Positions 14,457 to 19,380 of a stretch of DNA of 19,380 bases are shown piece after piece; position 1 is the stretch's first letter, and every line of letters starts with the position of its first letter. The position numbers and the translations under genes were made by a program. The notes beneath the pieces are model-generated. The model was not told the origin of the DNA, did no database searches, and was given only the letters and a program-made list of their open reading frames with translations. This DNA is from Pseudomonadota bacterium (GTDB lineage: Bacteria; Pseudomonadota; Alphaproteobacteria; Azospirillales; Azospirillaceae). The stretch is from positions 1 to 19,380 of the forward strand of contig JAEYOB010000770.1 in assembly GCA_023412175.1 (NCBI GenBank). The letters are read 5' to 3'.

Positions 14457-15035
14457 ATGAACACGAATCTGGAAATCGCCTTCCACAACATGGACAGCTC
14501 CGAGACGCTGCACGCCTACATCACCGAGCGCGCGGAGAAGCTGGAGCGCATGTACGACCGTCTGGTCGGCATTCGCGTGGCGGTGGAGAAGCAGCACCGC
14601 CAGCATCGCACCGGCAACGTCTTCGACGTCCACATCGAACTGATGGTGCCCGGCCAGGACATCGTCGTCAGCCGCAAGCCGGCCAAGGCGAACGAGAAGT
14701 ACGCCAACCCCGACGCCCGCACCTCGGTGCGCGACGCCTTCGAGACGGCCGAGCGGCAACTCATCGAGTACAAGCAGAAGCAGCGCGGGGACGTGAAGCC
14801 GCACGACCCCGAGCAGCCCGGCTATATCACGGAGGTCAACGGCGACCACGGGTTCCTGCGCACCAACACCGGCACGCAGCTCTACTTCCACCGCAACTCG
14901 TGCATCAACGTTTCGCTGGACGAGCTTCGCCAGGGCGACCCGGTGAAGTACGTCGAGACCGTGGGCGACACCGGCCCCACCGCTTCGAAGGTATGGCGCG
15001 CGGCAGGGTCCGACACGGAACTGGCGCGGACGTAG
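14457..15035 (+). CDS. HPF/RaiA ribosome-hibernation domain fused to a cold-shock-like domain
   Basis: A 192-aa protein with two parts. Residues about 3-108 follow the HPF/RaiA fold: an N-terminal strand, the helix SSETLHAYITERAEKLERMY, basic strands (VAVEKQHRQHRTGN, VHIELMVPGQDIVVSR), and a second helix from about 89. Residues about 121-182 form a cold-shock-like OB fold: GYITEVNGDHGFLRT (RNP1-like, DHGFL 130-134) and QLYFHRNSC (RNP2-like, YFH 143-145), ending SKVW. HPF proteins bind the 30S decoding site and silence ribosomes; here the cold-shock domain replaces the usual long-HPF dimerisation domain and may contact RNA. AAGGGA precedes the ATG by 5 bases. It sits 23 bases after the DUF2934 gene, in a likely stress operon. 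The RNA-binding role of the fusion is inferred. Confidence 0.92.
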   Translation: MNTNLEIAFHNMDSSETLHAYITERAEKLERMYDRLVGIRVAVEKQHRQHRTGNVFDVHIELMVPGQDIVVSRKPAKANEKYANPDARTSVRDAFETAERQLIEYKQKQRGDVKPHDPEQPGYITEVNGDHGFLRTNTGTQLYFHRNSCINVSLDELRQGDPVKYVETVGDTGPTASKVWRAAGSDTELART

Positions 15036-15378
15036 GGAACCGGTTGGCCCGCGCCGCGGGAGGGGCGCCCGGATGGACGCGGATAGAGGAGAGGCGATTG
15101 GATTTTCCCGCGTATCCCTCCATCCGCGTCGTCCGTGGCCGAATGCCTCGGTCCGTTCCGCCGGTTGCGGCGGCTTCGGGGAAAACCTGCTTCCTGCGTT
15201 GTCTGCGCGATCCTGCAGTCCGCATCGGCGAGCCATTCCGCGTAGGCCTGTCCGGTTCAAGCATCGGCCGATGGTCGGAGCTCACTGCCCTTGACCCACG
15301 GGGGGGCGAGGCGTCACTGTTCCTTCATCCGTTGCGTTGCGGCAACGGTTCCCATGCGCTCCGCTAGAGAACTTGAGG
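15036..15378. other. gene-free stretch with overlapping inverted repeats
   Basis: 343 bases without a convincing gene. After the HPF stop lies a CCCGC/GCGGG hairpin without a T-run. GACGCGGAT (15076-15084) has a perfect inverted copy, ATCCGCGTC (15122-15130). An alternative pairing joins GGATGGA (15071-15077) to TCCATCC (15119-15125) and GGATA to TATCC, so two exclusive folds are possible. A CCGTTGC/GCAACGG hairpin (15329-15335 with 15342-15348) lies 27 bases before the cheC-like ribosome site. TTGACC at 15292-15297 could be a -35 element but has no good -10 partner. Confidence 0.45.
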
Positions 15379-16026
15379 ATGATGGATCTGGACGAGCTGG
15401 AGCGCGACGCGCTGACCGAGTTGCTCAACATGGGGGTGAGCCGGGCCGCCACATTCCTCAGCAAGATGGTCTCCGATCAGGTCGCGATGTCCGTGCCGTC
15501 GGTGTCCATCGTGGAACGCGAGGCCGCGATCCAGGCGTTCACGCGCAGTGAGCCATCGCAGTTCGTCGCCGTCGGGCAGAACTTCGAAGGGCGGTTCTCC
15601 GGCCGTGCGCTGCTGATCTTTCCCGAGGTCAATTCGCTGGAGTTGGTGCGCGCCGCCGTCGGCGACGGCTACAGCCTGGAGGAGATCGTCGATCTGGAAC
15701 AGGAGGCGCTGACCGAGATGGGCAACGTCATCCTCAACGGTTGCCTGTCGATGATCGCCAACGCGCTGCGCGAGAGCCTCAGAATCTCGCTGCCCAGTCT
15801 GTTGCGCGGTGACGGACGGAGCATCCTGTACAGTCCGGACGATGCCGGCGGGGCGAGCGACCATGTGCTGCTTCTCTACATCGACTTCTCGATCCGCAGC
15901 CGCAACATCCGCGGCTACATCGCGCTGCTGATGGATCTGCCGTCGCTGACCGCCTTGCGTGAGCTGATCCATCGTTTCATTGCCGGCATGCTTCCGGAGG
16001 CCGGCCATGGCCAACAGCCCCTCTGA
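15379..16026 (+). CDS. CheC-type chemotaxis/response-regulator phosphatase
   Basis: A 215-aa CheC-like protein that retains both active-site signatures of the family ((D/S)-x3-E-x2-N-x22-P). The first has Asp10, Glu14, Asn17 and Pro40 (DALTELLNMG). The second has Glu109, Glu113, Asn116 and Pro139 (LTEMGNVILNG), with Glu in place of the leading Asp or Ser. CheC proteins dephosphorylate receiver domains, classically CheY-P. The frame is open upstream, but the ATG at 15379 (GAGG directly before it; a second ATG follows at once) starts the domain. The last 20 bases overlap the start of a HisKA_2 sensor kinase, so the two are translationally coupled. There is no chemotaxis gene nearby; the substrate may be the receiver served by that kinase, which is inference. 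Confidence 0.92.
   Translation: MMDLDELERDALTELLNMGVSRAATFLSKMVSDQVAMSVPSVSIVEREAAIQAFTRSEPSQFVAVGQNFEGRFSGRALLIFPEVNSLELVRAAVGDGYSLEEIVDLEQEALTEMGNVILNGCLSMIANALRESLRISLPSLLRGDGRSILYSPDDAGGASDHVLLLYIDFSIRSRNIRGYIALLMDLPSLTALRELIHRFIAGMLPEAGHGQQPL
15996..16000 (+). promoter_or_regulatory. ribosome binding site GGAGG deciding the kinase start at 16007
   Basis: GGAGG lies six bases before the ATG at 16007, inside the 3' end of the cheC-like gene. An upstream in-frame start at 15980 lacks such a site. Confidence 0.75.
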
Positions 16027-17440
16027 CCCGATGCCGCCGGTGGACGTGCTGTCCGGCATTCTCGGTGCGCTGGACGCCGGGGTGATCGTTCTGGATTCTG
16101 AGCGGTGCGTACGGTTGTGGAACGGCTGGATGGCGCGGGCCAGCGGCCGGCCGACGGAAGAGGCGGTGGGGCGCTTCTTTCCGGACCTGTTCCCGGAGGT
16201 GCGCGGCTCGCGGATCGATCTGGCCATCGCCGATGCGCTGGCGACCGGTGCGCCGGCCGTGTTGTCGCACACGCTGAACCGCTTTCTGTTCGGCCTGAAG
16301 CGGGCGGACGGCCAGCCCATGGTGCACAGCACCACCGTGCGCCGCCTCGATGTCGGCGGCGAAGGGGAGGCGGGGCCGCTGTGCCTCGTGCAGATTGCCG
16401 ACGTGACGCCCGCCGCCGAGCGTGACCGGCTGCTGCGCGAGCGGCGCGAGGCACGCTTCCGTGCGGTGGTCGACACGGCGCGCGATGCCATCGTCACCAC
16501 CGACATCGCCGGAACCATCCAGTTCCTCAACCGTGCCGCCGAGCGCAGCTTCGGCTACAGTGCGGCGGAGGCGGTGGGGCAGTCCATCGGCCTGATTCTC
16601 GACGACGGCGCTGCGCTGTGGCTGGCACCGCCCGACGGGCTGGGGGAAGGGGCCTGCGAGGTGGTCGGGCGGCGCAAGGGCGGCGGCACCGTGGACCTGG
16701 AGCTGTCTCTGGCGCGCTGGTCGGTGGAGGGCAGCGGCTCGATCACCGGTATCCTGCGCGACGTCACCGAGCGCCGCCGCGTCCAGCGCGAGCTGAGCCG
16801 CGCGCTGGAGCAGAAGAGCCTGCTGCTGCGCGAGGTCAACCATCGCGTCAAGAACAGCCTGCATCTGGTGTCCAGCCTGTTGCAGCTCCAGATGCGCGGG
16901 TTGAGCGATCCGGCGCTGCGCCACCATGTGCAGGACGCCATCGGCCGCATCCACGCCATCGCCCAGGTGCATTCGCGTCTCTACCAGACGGAGCGGTTCG
17001 AGACGGTGGAGCTGTCCACCTATCTTCGGGCGCTGTGCGACGATCTGGTCAGCGCCTCGGGCGACTCGGCGAGCTTCAACCTGCGGGTCGAGGCGGACAC
17101 GGTGGATCTGGCCATCGATCAGGCGGTGCCGCTTGGCCTGATCGCCAACGAGTTGATCACCAACGCCATCAAGCACGGCGCCGGTCGGACGCTGGAGGTC
17201 GTGCTGTCGCTGCGCCGCGCGGCGGAAGGGCTGCTGTTCACCGTGTCCGACGATGGTCCCGGCCTCCCGGCGGACTTCCGTCTGGACGCCACCCGCAGCC
17301 TCGGCATGCGGATCATCTCGACGCTCAGCCGTCAGATCGGCGGCACGCTGGAGGTGATGCCAACCGCACAGGGGGCGAGCTTCCAGATCGCCATTCCGTC
17401 GGCGAGACAGGGCGTCCCGGAAGCGGCGGGGGCGTCGTAG
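16007..17440 (+). CDS. PAS/PAS sensor histidine kinase, HisKA_2 type
   Basis: A 477-aa soluble kinase. A first PAS (about 12-134: VDVLSGILGALDAGVIVLD, ending QIADVTPAAERD) and a second PAS (about 147-255: FRAVVDTARDAIVTTD, ending GILRDVTERRR) are followed by the HisKA_2 box with REVNHRVKN (phospho-acceptor His279). The ATPase domain has NELITNAIKH (Asn381, Asn386), the G1 box DDGPGLP (415-421) and SLGMRI. All catalytic residues appear intact. The start overlaps the CheC-like stop by 20 bases. No partner receiver is adjacent. Kinases of this class often phosphorylate single-domain receivers or PhyR; pairing with a CheC phosphatase suggests a kinase/phosphatase couple on the same receiver. It differs from the larger GAF/PAS kinase at 2727-5027 in length and sensor domains, though the kinase cores are related. 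Confidence 0.93.
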   Translation: MANSPSDPMPPVDVLSGILGALDAGVIVLDSERCVRLWNGWMARASGRPTEEAVGRFFPDLFPEVRGSRIDLAIADALATGAPAVLSHTLNRFLFGLKRADGQPMVHSTTVRRLDVGGEGEAGPLCLVQIADVTPAAERDRLLRERREARFRAVVDTARDAIVTTDIAGTIQFLNRAAERSFGYSAAEAVGQSIGLILDDGAALWLAPPDGLGEGACEVVGRRKGGGTVDLELSLARWSVEGSGSITGILRDVTERRRVQRELSRALEQKSLLLREVNHRVKNSLHLVSSLLQLQMRGLSDPALRHHVQDAIGRIHAIAQVHSRLYQTERFETVELSTYLRALCDDLVSASGDSASFNLRVEADTVDLAIDQAVPLGLIANELITNAIKHGAGRTLEVVLSLRRAAEGLLFTVSDDGPGLPADFRLDATRSLGMRIISTLSRQIGGTLEVMPTAQGASFQIAIPSARQGVPEAAGAS

Positions 17441-17466
17441 CCTGCGCGGCGTTTGCTGCAGCCGAT

Positions 17467-17493
17467 AAAAAAAAAGGCCGCCCGGAGGCGGCC
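17467..17493 (-). terminator. intrinsic terminator of the mlaA-mlaC operon
   Basis: On the minus strand a perfect 7-bp stem GGCCGCC/GGCGGCC with a 4-base loop (17493-17476) is followed by nine T (17475-17467). It begins 23 bases past the mlaC stop and is the clearest terminator in the window. It faces the convergent kinase gene but has no T-run in that direction. Confidence 0.92.
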
Positions 17494-17515
17494 CATTCCG
17501 TTCGCTCGAAGGGGA

Positions 17516-18136
17516 TCAGCCCGGCCGGGCGGTCTTCTGGCGCAGGGCCTGGAGCAGTCCGTCGATGCGGCCGCCGTTCGACTGGATCACCGAGGAGAAC
17601 TCCTGGCGCTGGGTGACGCCCATGCTCACCCCTTCGACCACCACGTCGATGATCTTGTAGCCGGCGTCGCGCTTGCGCACGCGCCAGTCCACCGCCACCG
17701 GCGGGCCGTTCGGGCGGACCACCTGCGTCAACACCATCGTGTCGCTTTCGCCTTCCGGGCGGGCGCCGGTGATCTTGAACGTCTCGCCGGAGTACTCGAC
17801 GAAGCGGTTGGCGTAGGTGTTGACGATCAGCTGCTCGAACAGCTTCTGGTATTCCTGCTGCTGCTGCGGGCTGGCCTGGTTCCAGTAGCGACCCAGCACC
17901 CAACGGCCGATGTACGGCACGTCGAATCCATCGTTGAGCAGTTGCTTGAACTTGGCGAGGGCCTGCGGCTTCGGCTGGCCCTTGGTGGCGAACGAGTTGA
18001 TCGCTTCGGTGCCGAGCTTCTGGATGAAGGCGCTGGCGCCGGAATCGGCGGACTGCGCAAAGGCAGGGTTCAGGGCGGCCCAACCGCCGAACGCGAGCAG
18101 GGCCGCACCGGTGAGGAAATGGCGACGTGTCAGCAT
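17516..18136 (-). CDS. mlaC: MlaC/Ttg2D family phospholipid-binding periplasmic protein
   Basis: A 206-aa exported protein. The N-terminus carries a twin-arginine-like signal (TRRHFLTG, 3-10) with a hydrophobic stretch and cleavage near AFA-QS (about 27). The mature part matches MlaC: helices with AFIQKLGTEAI, FKQLLNDGFDVPYIGRWVLGRYW, QEYQKLFEQLIVNTYANRF, then strands ending VDWRVRKRDAGYKIIDVVVEGVSM and a final helical segment. MlaC ferries phospholipid between the outer-membrane lipoprotein MlaA and the inner-membrane MlaFEDB transporter. mlaA is immediately upstream on the same strand, with a gap of 64 bases and no terminator between; the transporter genes are not in the window. A Tat rather than Sec route is suggested by the RR motif but not proven. 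Confidence 0.94.
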   Translation of the reverse strand: MLTRRHFLTGAALLAFGGWAALNPAFAQSADSGASAFIQKLGTEAINSFATKGQPKPQALAKFKQLLNDGFDVPYIGRWVLGRYWNQASPQQQQEYQKLFEQLIVNTYANRFVEYSGETFKITGARPEGESDTMVLTQVVRPNGPPVAVDWRVRKRDAGYKIIDVVVEGVSMGVTQRQEFSSVIQSNGGRIDGLLQALRQKTARPG

Positions 18137-18200
18137 GGGAAAGTCAAAGTGGCGGTGCCGGAGCTGTTGTCAACGGTGATGCGGCCGTATCCGTATGTGG

Positions 18201-18992
18201 TCAGCGCAACGGCGATATGTTCGGCCTGGCGTCTTCCGGGAATTCCGGGAATTCCGGGGTGCCGGTGCTCGTGCTGTTTTGGATCGCCGCTTCGCGTTGC
18301 TGGTGGTAGAGGCTGCGCGAGGTCGCGTAGAAATCCAGCGAACTGCTGCGCAGGTCGTCCACCTCGCGCAGGAAGCGCGAGCGGGTGTCGACGGCCGCCC
18401 CGCCGGAGCGGGCGTACAGCGCGGCGTTGCTGCTGGTGGAGGCGTTGACGCCGATGCGGAACGGGTCGGCGACGGTGTCAACGCCGAAGCCCACGGCGTC
18501 GCGGACGTTCGAGCGGCCGATTAGCGGCAGCACCAGATACGGGCCTTCGCCAACCCCCCACACGCCGAGTGTCTGACCGAAATCCTCTTGCCGGTAGGGC
18601 GGCACGCCGGCCTCCGTGGCAACGTCGAAGACGCCGCCGAGGCCCAGGATGGTGTTGGTCAGGAAGCGGCCGGTGGCGTCGCTGGCGTTCTGCACGTCGC
18701 CCTGGAGCAGCGAGTTGCCGATTACCAGCGGCGCCAGCAGGTTCTCCAGGATGTTGTACACCGCGGTACGCACCGGGTCGGGCACGACACCGTTGTACAC
18801 CTCCGCCGCCGGGCGGATGACCAGGATATCCGCGGCCTCGTTGACCGCGAAGACGAACCGGTTCGGCACCTCCAGGGGGTCGTTGACCTCCTCCGTGCTG
18901 CGGGGACCGGACGCGCACCCGGCCAGCGCCAGGGCAACGGTGGCGACGAACGCCGAGCGGAGGGCGGTGCGGGAAAGGCTGGCCGGCTTCAT
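18201..18992 (-). CDS. mlaA: MlaA/VacJ family outer-membrane lipoprotein
   Basis: A 263-aa lipoprotein. The start at 18992 gives a signal peptide with lipobox LAGC (Cys26); the following Ala fits outer-membrane sorting. The mature protein has the VacJ blocks: NDPLEVPNRFVFAVNE, DPVRTAVYNILENLLAPL, DATGRFLTNTILGLGGVFDVA, REDFGQT-like YRQEDFGQTLGVWGVGEGPYLVLPLIG, and VGFGVDTVADPF. MlaA forms a channel that removes misplaced phospholipid from the outer leaflet and hands it to MlaC, whose gene is next. The frame stays open about 97 codons upstream to 19283, but the lipobox fixes the true start near 18992; ATG 19025 would add 11 residues. The C-terminus ends in a Pro-Glu-Phe repeat encoded by a 9-base tandem repeat. 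Confidence 0.94.
   Translation of the reverse strand: MKPASLSRTALRSAFVATVALALAGCASGPRSTEEVNDPLEVPNRFVFAVNEAADILVIRPAAEVYNGVVPDPVRTAVYNILENLLAPLVIGNSLLQGDVQNASDATGRFLTNTILGLGGVFDVATEAGVPPYRQEDFGQTLGVWGVGEGPYLVLPLIGRSNVRDAVGFGVDTVADPFRIGVNASTSSNAALYARSGGAAVDTRSRFLREVDDLRSSSLDFYATSRSLYHQQREAAIQNSTSTGTPEFPEFPEDARPNISPLR
18234..18258. repeat. mlaA: 9-bp tandem repeat (TTCCGGGAA) in the 3' end of mlaA
   Basis: Two full copies and a 7-base partial copy of TTCCGGGAA. On the mlaA strand each unit encodes Phe-Pro-Glu in frame, giving PEFPEFPED near the C-terminus. Length changes by whole units would not shift the frame. Confidence 0.8.
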
Positions 18993-19277
18993 GGAGGGCT
19001 GTTCGTTTCTTGTTGGCGGGGTCATCCACCCGACGCGGGCTGCGCCGGGCGGCGAGATTGGGAGGGGATTCCAACCGGCGGTGGCTGCCGGCCGAAAACC
19101 GGACAACACCCGCCCAGTCAGTCCACTAGCACAGGCGTCGCCTTTTGACCAGCGTAGGACAATCCGCTTGGATTGCATCAGGCGCAAATGTGGTAACCGC
19201 TCCCTCCCCCGTGCGGGCGGCTCCCATCTTCGGAGGGTAGGGCGCACACGACGAATCGCAGAGGCGTGGAATTCGGT

Positions 19278-19305
19278 TTGCATTGCATAAAGATATCTTT
19301 ATATC
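19278..19305 (+). promoter_or_regulatory. promoter-like elements with the palindrome in the spacer
   Basis: TTGCAT (19278-19283), 16 bases, TATATC (19300-19305), about 40 bases before the ATG at 19345. The spacer is almost entirely taken up by the palindrome, the classical arrangement for repression. Confidence 0.45.
19287..19302. promoter_or_regulatory. perfect 16-bp palindrome ATAAAGATATCTTTAT, probable operator
   Basis: The sequence equals its own reverse complement over 16 bases in an otherwise GC-rich genome, which makes chance unlikely. Dimeric ArsR-family repressors bind AT-rich palindromes of this kind, and a probable ArsR gene begins 43 bases further on, so autoregulation is the simplest reading. 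I recall similar sites next to SAM/methionine-cycle ArsR regulators in alphaproteobacteria, but cannot check this here. Confidence 0.6.
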
Positions 19306-19344
19306 TGTATCAGTGATGGGGTGCGGCTCATCACAGGGCTCGAT

Positions 19345-19380
19345 ATGGGAGGCTGGTGGCTGGCGGTGGACGATTTGCTA
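19345..19380 (+). CDS. start of a probable ArsR-family regulator, cut by window end
   Basis: Only 12 codons are visible from the ATG at 19345 (AGGG six bases upstream). An in-frame GTG at 19366 begins VDDLL, which resembles the opening of alphaproteobacterial ArsR-type regulators, some of which carry a methyltransferase domain; in that case the true start would be 19366, with GGGAGG 13 bases upstream. The call rests on these few residues plus the palindromic operator just upstream, so it is a prediction. If right, the neighbours outside the window may include methionine-cycle genes. Confidence 0.4.
   Translation, partial: MGGWWLAVDDLL

Larger units (their letters stand above)
18993..19344. 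other. divergent control region between mlaA and the right-edge gene
   Basis: 352 bases with no convincing gene. For mlaA, a weak minus-strand promoter candidate is TGGTCA (19151-19146), 17 bases, TAGTGG (19128-19123). The right part turns AT-rich and holds the palindrome and promoter-like elements described separately for the plus strand. The rest shows nothing I can name. Confidence 0.4.

Noticed and set aside
18993..19283. N-terminal extension of mlaA by about 97 codons
   Set aside because: It would bury the lipoprotein signal peptide and lipobox in mid-protein; the extension has no domain.
1..19380. Mobile elements, CRISPR arrays, tRNA or rRNA genes
   Set aside because: I looked for transposase or integrase motifs, regularly spaced repeats and RNA gene signatures and saw none.

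Overview
The window is about 19.4 kb of high-GC DNA with dense genes, short gaps and frequent start/stop overlaps. The protein families point to an alphaproteobacterium, most likely Rhodospirillales close to Azospirillum. The clues are HisKA_2-type sensor kinases, a hibernation factor fused to a cold-shock domain, a TreZ/archaeal-type debranching enzyme pair, an MlaA-MlaC pair, and a GGAAC-type general-stress promoter. This placement is inferred from gene content; there is no rRNA in the window. I see no insertion sequence, integrase, CRISPR array or tRNA, so the segment looks like ordinary chromosome or chromid DNA.

Layout. (1) 1-2019, + strand: end of an SRPBCC-fold protein, a zinc alcohol dehydrogenase of the formaldehyde-dehydrogenase-like group, and an 84-aa unknown, in one tight operon. 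(2) 2027-5833, - strand: a PaiB-type FMN-binding protein, a GAF/PAS/HisKA_2 sensor kinase and a ThuA-family trehalose-utilisation protein. (3) 6040-9982, + strand: treZ overlapping a glycogen-debranching amylo-1,6-glucosidase gene. (4) 9983-10948: an intergenic stretch with a possible folded RNA, a two-helix membrane protein, and a small beta-rich protein. (5) 10981-13858, - strand: a secreted SPOR/NodB polysaccharide deacetylase, an HD-GYP-hemerythrin fusion, and a 67-aa unknown. (6) 14032-15035, + strand: a DUF2934 protein and an HPF/cold-shock fusion, behind a general-stress-type promoter. (7) 15379-17440, + strand: a CheC-type phosphatase overlapping a PAS/PAS/HisKA_2 kinase. (8) 17516-18992, - strand: mlaA then mlaC, closed by a clear intrinsic terminator. 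(9) The right edge: a perfect 16-bp palindrome between promoter-like elements, and the first codons of a probable ArsR-family regulator.

How the genes fit together. Many products suit stress adaptation and signalling. Trehalose and glycogen metabolism (ThuA, TreZ, debranching enzyme) may serve osmotic and reserve needs. The HPF fusion would store ribosomes, MlaA/MlaC maintain outer-membrane lipid asymmetry, and two HisKA_2 kinases, a CheC phosphatase and an oxygen- or redox-responsive HD-GYP protein carry signals. HisKA_2/HWE kinases are known inputs to the alphaproteobacterial general stress response, but a link to the promoter found here is inference.

The most unusual items are: a Gly where TreZ should carry its third catalytic Asp; the HD-GYP-hemerythrin fusion with every ligand intact; the CheC/HisKA_2 kinase gene pair; the HPF-cold-shock fusion; the palindromic operator at the right edge; and a possible branched RNA at 9987-10076. 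No wholly new multi-gene system is evident; the novelty lies in these single features.
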